Shown: positions 1 through 7,672 of the stretch, piece by piece
Layout: every line of letters starts with the position of its first letter
How positions within the stretch are numbered: position 1 is the stretch's first letter
From: Bacteroidota bacterium
Lineage (GTDB): Bacteria; Bacteroidota; Bacteroidia; Bacteroidales; UBA1402
Length of the DNA stretch: 10,022 nucleotides
NCBI GenBank assembly: GCA_030706285.1
Contig: JAUZOU010000077.1
Coordinates: 1 to 10,022 of the forward strand
Direction of reading: 5' to 3'
Position numbers and translations under genes: made by a program
The notes under the pieces: generated by a model
What the model saw: the letters and a program-made list of their open reading frames with translations, nothing else
The model's database searches: none
What the model was told of the DNA's origin: nothing

Positions 1-723
1 ATTGATGCGTCCTAATTCGTTCTTGCGTGCTGCATAGGTAGAAGTCAAACTGTTGCTATTAATCGCTTCATCAAGCACCTTTACGATCTTAGCAACCACA
101 TCATCAACGGGTTCTCTCTCTCTTTGTACTTCCTCTGGCGGCAAAGAAATATCAAGATTCTTATCCATAAATGGAATAGGACCATACATCTGAAGTAAAT
201 AATAATGATAATAGGCTTTCAAGACCTGAGCCTCAGCTTTCCACTGGGCTCTTTCTTCTTTGGTCATATCGGGCACATCGTCAACATTATCAATGAATGT
301 ATTACAATTCCGGATTCCAGCCCAAAGACTTTTGATTTTTGTGCTCTCATTACCATCACCGAATTTTTGGTCCAAATTTGAATAATCGCCTCCATCCCAA
401 TAGTTCATCAACGGATCTGTCGCATTTAATTGCCCTTTTGCTATTAACACAGTACTCTTGTTTCTGTAATAATAGAAGTTAGGATCAACAAATTCAGGAT
501 TCCAGTTTTCATCGCCACACAATAGTGCCGGATTTTGGAAAATATTTGCTGTCCTTGGAAGATAATCGTAGCAAGTATATAGCATTTTGAATGCATTCTC
601 ACGTGTGTCAAACACTTGCTGAATACTGGGAATATTATCAGGAACAATATCCAGATAGTCTGAGCAAGAAGCGCAAATAAAGACAGACACAGTGAATAAT
701 GCTGAATATATGATTCTTTTCAT
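1..723 (-). CDS. SusD/RagB-like outer-membrane glycan-binding lipoprotein, partial (3' end outside window)
   Basis: Read directly from the minus strand, this is an open frame of 241 codons beginning at the ATG at 721-723 and running off the left edge, so roughly the N-terminal half is present. Residues 1-19 are a lipoprotein signal peptide ending in the lipobox ICASC, which makes Cys20 the likely acylated residue; the following SDYLD is typical of SusD proteins. The helical features of the RagB/SusD family follow: SLWAGIRNCNTFIDNV (132-147) and WKAEAQVLKAYYHYYLLQMYGPIPF (161-185), the conserved TPR-containing core, then ELGRIN at the edge. SusD-like proteins sit on the cell surface as a lid over SusC and bind glycan. 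The start lies 12 bp after the SusC stop, so the two genes are almost certainly cotranscribed. There is no clear Shine-Dalgarno sequence (TCAATTATTATT precedes the ATG), as is common in Bacteroidetes. The ligand cannot be read from this half. Confidence 0.95.
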   Translation of the reverse strand, partial: MKRIIYSALFTVSVFICASCSDYLDIVPDNIPSIQQVFDTRENAFKMLYTCYDYLPRTANIFQNPALLCGDENWNPEFVDPNFYYYRNKSTVLIAKGQLNATDPLMNYWDGGDYSNLDQKFGDGNESTKIKSLWAGIRNCNTFIDNVDDVPDMTKEERAQWKAEAQVLKAYYHYYLLQMYGPIPFMDKNLDISLPPEEVQREREPVDDVVAKIVKVLDEAINSNSLTSTYAARKNELGRIN

Positions 724-735
724 AATAATAATTGA

Positions 736-3700
736 TTAAAAATTCAAGCTTAATCCTAAATTAATTATTCGTTGGATTGGATAATTCAGTCCACTACCTC
801 CCATTTCAACATCCCATAGTTTAAAGCTGTTCAAACTAAGTAAATTCATACCACTACTATAGATACGCATTTGTTGAAGTCCGACTCTTTTTGTTATCTT
901 TTCAGGAATTGTATATCCTATTTCTACTGTTTTCAGGCGAAGATAACTTCCATCACGCAACCACCATGTACTGGCTTGTTCGTTGTTTGGTCTCGATGTG
1001 TCGGATAGGCGAGGCCACAAAGCATAGCAATTACGATTCGTTTCCGACCAGTGATCGTCAGCCCAGGCTTTCAATAGAGCGTGATTGCCTACAAAGGGCG
1101 CAGTACCCACAGAACAACTACTCCAATCGGCACTTGCCGTTGGATCTATCATAAAGGAAACTCTTGATGCACCTTGCATAAAGACATTAACATCAAACCC
1201 ATGATAGCCAAATGAGACACCAAATCCACCTTCCAATTGCGGAACAGACGAGTAACCGAGAGCTACAACATCATGTGAATCAATGATACCATCTCCGTTA
1301 ATATCCTTATATTTAATGTCACCAGGCATGACAGGTATATCATTTACTTTATCAAATGTTTGTGTCGGCGAGTTTGCAATATCCGTTTCATCAATAAACA
1401 AACGTTCTGCAATAAGTCCACGTTGCTGGCCTATATAAGTACCTTCGGTTTTCAACCAATCCATTCCTGCCGGAACCATTTCTTCATACTTGCTATATTT
1501 GTTGACTGCATAGGAGAAAGTAAAGTTGGTTCTTAACCATACGTCTTTGTTAAAGCTATGGTTATCACCTATCGTTAATTCGAATCCATACGATTTGGCT
1601 TCACCGACATTCGCACGAACGTCTGCAGGAGCAGATCCATCAGCTGCAGGGAAGTCTGACAAACCCATAGTAGAAGGAATAGCTGTACGGTTTATCAGAA
1701 TATTTGTTCGATGCTCATGAAACCAATCATACTGAATATCCAGTTCTTTAAACAAAGACATTTCTAATCCGAGATTTAATTTAGCCGCTTTTTCCCATGT
1801 TATGCTCCTATTGGCAAAACGGTTGAAATTAATTCCATAGGAATTAGCCACTGGACTTCCTGTTGTTTCCCCGAAATCATTACTAAGTCCTTTGTTCATA
1901 TCCACTCTATCCAAATAGAAGAAGCGGTCGTAAGAATCACCGATAGCATCATTACCGACTAAACCATAGGTCGATTTCAATTTCAGATTAGTAATGACAT
2001 CATTCGCATTCCAAAATTTCTCATTTGAAAGAATCCATCCTGCACCAAACGATGGGAAAAATCCAAATTGATGGTTTTTGGCAAAACGTTCGGCACCATT
2101 GTATCCAAAGTTCCCTTCCAAAAAGTATCTATGATCATATCCATACGTAAAACGACCGGATAATCCGATATTTCGTGTCGGAAGCGAACGTTGCAAATCA
2201 TCGCCAAAATCGGAAGTAATCACTTCTCTTATGGTTCCAACGAGCATGGCAGAAAAATTATGCAACTTATTGATTACTGTTTCATAATTACCTGCAAATT
2301 CGCCATATGACGTCGAAGAAATAGTTTTATCACCGCCAGAAAAGCCTAACGACTCATTTCCTGTAGAAAAATTATTCAATTTAAAATATCCGTTGACCGG
2401 ATTGTAGGTACTCATCGTATAATAATACGGTGTGTAAGATCGGTTAATTGAATAAATCGATTGACGGGTGGTACTTGCCATAAAACGTGTAGACAATCCC
2501 TTTAAAATAAAGTCAAGCTTTTGCCTTAATTCTATTTGAGCGACCAAATTAGTCTGAGTTGACTGTTGATACCCCTTTACCATGTCTGCATAAGGATTTA
2601 TAAAACTGTACGAAGGGGTACCACCAAATAAAACATGCTTGGTATTTAAATTGATTTCATCAGGTTGATAATACGCTGGGAAATCAACAGGATTCGACAA
2701 CATAACCCGTTGATACATCTGATTACCGGTGTACATTGGTCCGCTTGCATCTCTGAAATTTGCATTAAATCTTATGGAACCAGAAGTAGTAGAGGTAAAA
2801 TCAATATCCGTATTTGAACGCAGATTTATGTTTTTAATACTGATATTGTTATTAAAGTTATTGCGTTTATCAACCTTCAATACGCCATTATCATCGGTTA
2901 AAGCACCTGCTATGTAAAACTTAACATTCCTGCTACCACCACTTAAATTCATATTAAAGCGTTCATTTTCTGCATAATCCTTGAAAAGCAGTTTCAACCA
3001 ATCATTGGCTGGATAGTAATAAGGATTTATTCCTGATTCAACACCTGCAATCTGATCGTCACTATATCTACGATTGTATTCGGGATGACGTGTAACAATG
3101 GCCTCATTGTTCAATTTCATATATGTTAAAGGATCGGCAAACTGAACAGTACGTGTTGGTTGACTATTCGATTTCTCATACCGGAAATTTAATTTTGTCT
3201 TCCCTTCGAGACCCATTTTTGTGGTAACCAAGATGACTCCATTTGCACCGCGCGAACCATAAAGTGAGGTCGCCGTTGCATCTTTCATAATCGAAAAACT
3301 CTGAATATCGTCCACAGACAAGCGGGCTAAATCATTGGCAGATAGCTCCATATTATCAATCAAAATCAGAGGCCCCCTTGAGTAATTATTGAATGTTGCT
3401 ACACCACGGACAAAGAATTGCGCATTGTCAGCACCAGGTTCACCTGACGTTTGCATGGTAATCAAGCCGGCAATACGTCCACCCAAAGCCGTCGTTAAAT
3501 TACTGGTTGGAACACGTAGATCTGAGGGCGTTACCGTTGAAACAGCTGCAACAACACTTTCTTTTTTCTGCTTTCCGAAAGCTACAACGGTAACTTCATC
3601 CAACGATTTTTCTGATACCTCTAATGTTATTTTAAGCGGCTTATCTCCTGTCACTTTAACTTCCTGAGACTGATAACCCATCAAACTGAAAACAAGGATG

Positions 3701-3930
3701 TCTCCAATTTTTGTATTGATTGAGAAAGATCCATCAACATCGGTTGCTGTTCCGACTTTTTTATTCGATTTGTCTATAACCATGACACCAACAAGAACGC
3801 CGGTCTTGTCTGAAACGACGCCTTTCACTTTGACTACAGCCTGAGCCGATGCCTCACCTGCACAAAAGATAAAAAAGAACATTAGTAAAAGGGTAAAACG
3901 ATACCACTTTTTTTGTACTGTATTTCTCAT
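736..3930 (-). CDS. SusC/RagA-type TonB-dependent outer-membrane receptor
   Basis: This is a complete 1064-residue protein, a usual length for the SusC family. Residues 1-29 are a signal peptide with cleavage expected at ASA/Q. A carboxypeptidase-regulatory-like beta domain follows (about 33-108, with the typical VGVMVIDKSNKKVGTATDVDGSFSI and LVFSLMGYQSQEV). The TonB box is near DEVTVVAFG (111-119). The plug domain spans about 122-240, with GRIAGL, FFVRGVATF, PLILIDNME and the hallmark SIMKDATATSLYGSRGANGVILVTTK. The rest is the 22-strand barrel, including a calcium-loop-like KDINGDGIIDSHD (about 873-885), and it ends in an aromatic Phe (LGLSLNF), the usual signal for barrel insertion. It imports oligosaccharides across the outer membrane using TonB energy, with the SusD-like partner encoded next. 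There is no STN domain, which argues against control by an ECF sigma/anti-sigma pair. A mannose-rich substrate is inferred only from the nearby GH92 gene. Confidence 0.97.
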   Translation of the reverse strand: MRNTVQKKWYRFTLLLMFFFIFCAGEASAQAVVKVKGVVSDKTGVLVGVMVIDKSNKKVGTATDVDGSFSINTKIGDILVFSLMGYQSQEVKVTGDKPLKITLEVSEKSLDEVTVVAFGKQKKESVVAAVSTVTPSDLRVPTSNLTTALGGRIAGLITMQTSGEPGADNAQFFVRGVATFNNYSRGPLILIDNMELSANDLARLSVDDIQSFSIMKDATATSLYGSRGANGVILVTTKMGLEGKTKLNFRYEKSNSQPTRTVQFADPLTYMKLNNEAIVTRHPEYNRRYSDDQIAGVESGINPYYYPANDWLKLLFKDYAENERFNMNLSGGSRNVKFYIAGALTDDNGVLKVDKRNNFNNNISIKNINLRSNTDIDFTSTTSGSIRFNANFRDASGPMYTGNQMYQRVMLSNPVDFPAYYQPDEINLNTKHVLFGGTPSYSFINPYADMVKGYQQSTQTNLVAQIELRQKLDFILKGLSTRFMASTTRQSIYSINRSYTPYYYTMSTYNPVNGYFKLNNFSTGNESLGFSGGDKTISSTSYGEFAGNYETVINKLHNFSAMLVGTIREVITSDFGDDLQRSLPTRNIGLSGRFTYGYDHRYFLEGNFGYNGAERFAKNHQFGFFPSFGAGWILSNEKFWNANDVITNLKLKSTYGLVGNDAIGDSYDRFFYLDRVDMNKGLSNDFGETTGSPVANSYGINFNRFANRSITWEKAAKLNLGLEMSLFKELDIQYDWFHEHRTNILINRTAIPSTMGLSDFPAADGSAPADVRANVGEAKSYGFELTIGDNHSFNKDVWLRTNFTFSYAVNKYSKYEEMVPAGMDWLKTEGTYIGQQRGLIAERLFIDETDIANSPTQTFDKVNDIPVMPGDIKYKDINGDGIIDSHDVVALGYSSVPQLEGGFGVSFGYHGFDVNVFMQGASRVSFMIDPTASADWSSCSVGTAPFVGNHALLKAWADDHWSETNRNCYALWPRLSDTSRPNNEQASTWWLRDGSYLRLKTVEIGYTIPEKITKRVGLQQMRIYSSGMNLLSLNSFKLWDVEMGGSGLNYPIQRIINLGLSLNF

Positions 3931-4044
3931 TAAATATTAGGTTGAAGTAATTAAAATAATTCATGACACAATAATGAAGATTATATACTTTCATTTATTG
4001 CATGATTGGTAAAAATCCAAGAATGTTTTTCATACTGGTTGAAT

Positions 4045-4063
4045 GATTAAAAAAAAGATTAAA
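4045..4063 (+). repeat. Two direct GATTAAA copies, period 12, upstream of the susC-like gene
   Basis: GATTAAA occurs at 4045-4051 and 4057-4063, exactly 12 bp apart, in an A-rich tract about 115-135 bp upstream of the susC-like start. The same heptamer recurs, again with 12-bp period, at 4451-4457 and 4463-4469. It could be part of an operator array or only a product of AT-rich composition. Confidence 0.35.
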
Positions 4064-4448
4064 TTATTTTATCTATCTATTATCTGGTCTGGTCTATGTT
4101 TCATACTCATATGCAAAATGAGTTTTTATAAACTGATATTAGCAGGTAATCGATTTGGCACAGCAATACTGTTCCGGAACTATAAACGCTTTTCTTCGAT
4201 ATTTCTCTAAAATCACAGTTTACTAGCTTGCTATTTTTGTCGAACAGGCTCTCTGTCTTAATTGCTGTATGCATGATGGGCGCCGTACTTTGATTACGTC
4301 GCCTTTCGACAAAACTTCGATCAGAAAACTCGTCGAAAAAACAGAGCATAGAATATTGGATAATCGGCATCTTCAATTGCGTACAATGTTAAGAGACACG
4401 AACAGTTCATTTTATATAAAACAGATAATTAGTCAAAGGAAATGCAAA

Positions 4449-4502
4449 TGGATTAAAAATGGGATTAAAAAGCAATTAATTAATCGCTCAATCTTATTAA
4501 TC
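4449..4502. repeat. Cluster of direct and inverted GATTAA motifs with an 18-bp near-palindrome
   Basis: TGGATTAAAAA at 4449-4459 is followed by TGGGATTAAAAA at 4460-4471, a tandem pair of period 12. Two inverted copies (TTAATC) lie at 4480-4485 and 4497-4502. Bases 4471-4488 (AGCAATTAATTAATCGCT) form a near-perfect palindrome with one mismatched pair. This arrangement of two direct and two inverted half-sites could bind a multimeric regulator, possibly the SARP-like protein encoded downstream. The repeats are seen in the sequence; the operator role is inference. Confidence 0.4.
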
Positions 4503-4694
4503 AGCTGGTTTTAAATCAACTTCATTATATGAACTACCCTATTGGTCATTCATATTTACCAAAGCAATAGATCTACCGGATTTGTCTCAATCCTTCAGAC
4601 AACTAAGCATCGGCCACTTTAACTGCATTAAAACAGTTTCCAGCAATTTTGTTTTCCCGCTTAACTCAAAAAGGGCCAAGCATTGACAACGGTT

Positions 4695-4727
4695 CAAGAC
4701 AATGGATTTTATGGCAATATTGTCTTG
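4695..4727. repeat. 9-bp perfect inverted repeat (stem 4695-4703 / 4719-4727)
   Basis: CAAGACAAT and ATTGTCTTG are perfect complements separated by 15 bases. The right arm can instead pair with the next bases, because TCTTGC (4723-4728) and GCAAGA (4733-4738) form a second hairpin with a 4-base loop. The two stems share bases and cannot form together. No U-run follows either stem on a strand that would make a standard terminator. This may be an RNA leader structure or an operator. Confidence 0.45.
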
Positions 4728-4814
4728 CAAACGCAAGATTTGTTTGAAGATCGGCTCTCCGATAAACTTTATTTCAGTATTTTTGCCTATATGTTGAATC
4801 CGTTGATTGTGTAA

Positions 4815-4844
4815 CAAAATTAGCATATCTGGGGTGCATTCCAA
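4815..4844 (-). promoter_or_regulatory. Candidate Bacteroidetes housekeeping promoter reading toward the susC-like gene
   Basis: On the minus strand TAATTTTG (4822-4815) matches the TAnnTTTG -7 consensus of the Bacteroidetes primary sigma factor exactly. A TTG -33 element (4844-4842) lies 19 bp upstream of it, which is the expected spacing. Transcription would start near 4808 and run toward the susC-like gene through a leader of roughly 880 nt, or make a short RNA from the spacer. No well-formed promoter of this type was seen closer to the susC-like start. Confidence 0.4.
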
Positions 4845-5054
4845 TTATATCTGGTTGCTCTCTTTTTCTTTGATTGAGGGCCTATAATTTTTAGTCGGAA
4901 AAGAGTCCTGATTTTTTGACTTTTTCTTATTTTTGAAAGTACTGATTTTCAGAATGAACCTCATTTAAAAATAGTTATATGTTCAAATTTCAAATAGTCA
5001 AGTCAACTCTTTTTTGGGATAGTATAAAGCAGACTAATCTATCCAATTTTTGTC

Positions 5055-5062
5055 TACCTTTG
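5055..5062 (+). promoter_or_regulatory. Candidate -7 promoter element for the membrane regulator gene
   Basis: TACCTTTG matches the Bacteroidetes TAnnTTTG consensus exactly and lies 24 bp before the ATG at 5087, giving a 5' leader of about 18-20 nt. No TTG is found at the expected -33 position, so the match rests on the -7 element and its placement. Confidence 0.45.
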
Positions 5063-5086
5063 AATTCTTTAGTATAACTTAATATT

Positions 5087-7666
5087 ATGAGAAATAAGTT
5101 AAATATACTACTTCTATGGATCGTTTTGGGGACCATTTCGATTTGCCAGTTACAAGCACAAGGTCTGAGATTTTACGGAAACAAAAAATCCATCGAACAA
5201 CGTTCATCTTTTCTTATTTTTAACAAAGAGAGTGTACCTGAGTTTACCAAATACATCGACATCCGCTTTGATATCCGCATTCAGGATTTTAACACGTTTG
5301 GATATCTACTCCATCTTGTTGATCCTCAGAATAATATTGCTTACAGCCTAACATACACCTATTTAGATAGGTTTTCAAGTGCTCTCAAATTTAATATTGA
5401 GGGGAAGAGCAACCAAATTTCAATTAATTTCACCAACACGTCAATAAAATCCAAATGGATACCGGTCAGACTATATATTGATCTATCTACCGGACAATCA
5501 TTACTGACTGTCGAAGGCAAAACCAGACAGGGTACCAGCAAACTGAATATTTCGAAAAAACTGCGGCCGATACTGATTCTTGGTCGAAGAGATAATTTAG
5601 TTGATGTTCCGTCATTTGATATTCGTCATTTGACTATATCAGGGAAAAAGCGATCATTCAACTTCCTTTTAAACGAAAGCAGCGGAGAAGAGGTCCATGA
5701 TTCCGAAGGAAAGATTCAAGGGAAAGTGATCAATCCATGTTGGTTGATTAATGAATCTTACCACTGGAAAGAACTGCTTACCATTCCGTCAAAGACAATA
5801 ATGGGCTCAAAATTCAATGAAAAAACGCAGAGCATTCTCTTTATAAATCAAGATTCACTTTTCACCTATGATGTAACTAAAAGACAATTAGTTAGCAGGA
5901 ATTATGCCAATAAGATGCCTTATAAAATGCTTTTAGGTACAAACTATATCGACAAAACAAGCAATAAGATCTATGCGTACGAGATAAACAACCTACCTTC
6001 CGGAACTACGACCATTGCAGCATTGGATATACCGACTTTAACCTGGCATAAGGTGGGGAATGCTTATACGCCTGTCCAGTTGCATCATCACAGTGGCTTT
6101 TTAGATCAAAAGAGAGGCAGATACCTAGTCTTCGGAGGATTCGGAAACAGACGGTACAGCAATAACTTTTTATCATATAATGCTGTAACGGACCGGTGGG
6201 ATACACTGACATTCAAAGGCGATAAGATTACGCCCCGTTTTTTCACAACTGCAGCCTCTTCCAGGCAAGGTAATTACCTCTATATTTATGGAGGAGTGGG
6301 TAATGAATCGGGCGACCAAAGCATCGGTCATAATTACTACGACGATCTCTATCGGGTCGATTTAATGCATCAGACAATTAAAAAATGTTGGGATAACCAT
6401 TCAAACAAAAAACTAGTCTCGGGCGAACGAATGATACTTTCCGCTGATGGGAAGTATCTGTTTGTGCTACGTTATGCCGAATACAATGAGAATACCTATT
6501 TGCAGCTATATCGCATATCCATAGAAGATGGAACGATGCTGAAACTGGGAGATACTATCCCATATATATCAAAATCCATCGAATCAAATGTCTCACTGTA
6601 TTACAATCCTGTCTTACAGGAATTTTACTGCATTACCCAAGAATTTGACGAAAATGCTCAACGTGTCAAAGCACAAATCTATACACTATCTGCGCCTGCA
6701 GTAGATAAGGCGGCTATAGACTTTTACAAAAATCCAAAGGAAACAAACACTGGACGCCTCTTTTTATTGATTGTCGTATCAATTCTGGGTATTATCACTT
6801 TATTATCTTTCTATTTTCGTAGTAAACAAAAAAAGGATAAAGACCTTTTCAAAAAGCAGGAAAACCGTTCTATCCCACCGACACCATTTTCTGTATCGCC
6901 CCAAGAGCCTGTACCGGCTTCAGAGCCCTCTGAAATAAAACCAGCTGCCAGAAACGAGTATAACAAAATCTATCTGTATGGGATTTTTACTGTCTATGGA
7001 AAATCCGGAAGGGATATCACATACCTTTTTAGTAACAAACTTAAACAAATATTTTTATACATTCTCTTAAACAGTGAGGGTGAGGGCGTCAGTTCGACAT
7101 TACTCAATAACATTTTTTGGCCTGACAAAGCAGAAAAGAACGTAAGAAATTTGAAGGGGGTAACAATCAGTAATCTACGAAAAATTCTGGCAGAAATTGA
7201 GGGAATCAGTCTGAATTATGAAAAAGGATTCTTTAAGATTGAAATCAACGAACCATGCTACTGTGATTATTCTTTTCTAAACACACTCTTGGCTAATCAA
7301 TTTCAATCATCTTTCGATCAGTTGCTCTCCATTTTGGAAAGAGGTCAACTTCTGGAATGTTCCAAACAAGATCTTTTCGACAAATACAAACAGCAGACGG
7401 ATGACATCCTTTTTTCTATGCTGCCGCAAGAGTTACCAATACGCTATAAGAAAAAAGAGTATAAACAAGTGCTTCGCATCTGTGCTATCCTTTTAAAAAT
7501 GGATCCACTATTTGAACCGGCTTTAGCCTATAGCATCTATTCCTATAGTCGTCTCAATGAGGTTGAGAAAATCTTTAAAATATACGCCATATTCGTTGCC
7601 GAATATCGTAATGTAATGGGAGAAGTTTATCCAAAAAGCTTAGAATCATTAATGCAAGAAGCATAG
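5087..7666 (+). CDS. Membrane-spanning regulator: LamG-like and Kelch ectodomain, one TM helix, SARP/BTAD-like cytoplasmic half
   Basis: The protein has 859 residues. Residues 1-24 are a signal peptide (cleavage expected at LQA/Q). Residues about 40-195 are beta-rich and resemble a LamG/concanavalin-like domain. Residues about 229-540 look like a Kelch-type beta-propeller, with clear repeats around YLVFGGFGN (346-354) and YLYIYGGVGN (397-406), each preceded by a variable blade. A transmembrane helix spans 558-577, followed by basic RSKQKKDKD, which places the rest in the cytoplasm after a Pro-rich linker (about 594-621). Residues 628-720 match a SARP/OmpR-type winged helix: IYLYGIFTVYG, then FWPD (677-680), then NVRNLKGVTISNLRKIL (685-701). 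Residues about 722-859 are helical and BTAD-like (MDPLFEPAL at 805-813). It probably binds a periplasmic glycan or its fragment and regulates the divergent susC/susD operon, but neither ligand nor target is proven. Public annotation may call it a galactose oxidase or Kelch protein; catalytic function is unlikely. It converges on the GH92 gene with 6 bp between stops. Confidence 0.85.
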   Translation: MRNKLNILLLWIVLGTISICQLQAQGLRFYGNKKSIEQRSSFLIFNKESVPEFTKYIDIRFDIRIQDFNTFGYLLHLVDPQNNIAYSLTYTYLDRFSSALKFNIEGKSNQISINFTNTSIKSKWIPVRLYIDLSTGQSLLTVEGKTRQGTSKLNISKKLRPILILGRRDNLVDVPSFDIRHLTISGKKRSFNFLLNESSGEEVHDSEGKIQGKVINPCWLINESYHWKELLTIPSKTIMGSKFNEKTQSILFINQDSLFTYDVTKRQLVSRNYANKMPYKMLLGTNYIDKTSNKIYAYEINNLPSGTTTIAALDIPTLTWHKVGNAYTPVQLHHHSGFLDQKRGRYLVFGGFGNRRYSNNFLSYNAVTDRWDTLTFKGDKITPRFFTTAASSRQGNYLYIYGGVGNESGDQSIGHNYYDDLYRVDLMHQTIKKCWDNHSNKKLVSGERMILSADGKYLFVLRYAEYNENTYLQLYRISIEDGTMLKLGDTIPYISKSIESNVSLYYNPVLQEFYCITQEFDENAQRVKAQIYTLSAPAVDKAAIDFYKNPKETNTGRLFLLIVVSILGIITLLSFYFRSKQKKDKDLFKKQENRSIPPTPFSVSPQEPVPASEPSEIKPAARNEYNKIYLYGIFTVYGKSGRDITYLFSNKLKQIFLYILLNSEGEGVSSTLLNNIFWPDKAEKNVRNLKGVTISNLRKILAEIEGISLNYEKGFFKIEINEPCYCDYSFLNTLLANQFQSSFDQLLSILERGQLLECSKQDLFDKYKQQTDDILFSMLPQELPIRYKKKEYKQVLRICAILLKMDPLFEPALAYSIYSYSRLNEVEKIFKIYAIFVAEYRNVMGEVYPKSLESLMQEA

Positions 7667-7672
7667 AGTTGT

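Larger units (their letters stand above)
3931..5086. other. Long divergent intergenic region between the susC-like gene and the membrane regulator
   Basis: These 1156 bp separate two divergently transcribed genes and hold no convincing coding sequence. Short open frames exist on both strands (for example 4107-4376 minus, 4269-4514 plus and 4587-4844 minus), but they match no family I recognise. The region does hold structure: a low-complexity ATCT/CTGGT stretch at 4069-4096; six copies of GATTAA or its complement between 4045 and 4502; an 18-bp near-palindrome at 4471-4488; inverted repeats TTTCGAC/GTCGAAA (4304-4310 and 4332-4338), TTGTCT/AGACAA (4582-4587 and 4597-4602) and CAAGACAAT/ATTGTCTTG (4695-4703 and 4719-4727); and promoter-like elements at 4815-4844 (minus) and 5055-5062 (plus). 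The same near-identical string, AACYTAATATT, sits just before both start codons (3933-3943 minus, 5076-5086 plus). The length suggests a regulatory leader or a decayed gene; I cannot tell which. Confidence 0.6.

Noticed and set aside
4304..4338. Inverted repeat TTTCGAC/GTCGAAA as a terminator
   Set aside because: The stem is only 7 bp with a 21-base loop, has no U-run, and no gene ends nearby.
4107..4514. Overlapping short frames 4107-4376 (minus) and 4269-4514 (plus) as small genes
   Set aside because: They overlap on opposite strands, show no recognisable domain, and lie across repeat-bearing spacer sequence.
4232..4935. TATTTTTG on the plus strand at 4232-4239, 4778-4785 and 4928-4935 as further promoters for the regulator
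   Set aside because: All match the -7 pattern, but none has a TTG at suitable spacing, and T-rich sequence produces this string easily.
5087..7666. Annotation of the Kelch-containing protein as a galactose oxidase enzyme
   Set aside because: The Kelch repeats sit in a periplasmic ectodomain tethered to a cytoplasmic DNA-binding half, and I see no support for the copper-ligand and Tyr-Cys active site of galactose oxidases.
7667..7672. Shared bidirectional terminator between the regulator and the GH92 gene
   Set aside because: Only 6 bp separate the stops and I found no strong stem-loop with a U-run there; termination must occur inside the opposing genes or by another mechanism.
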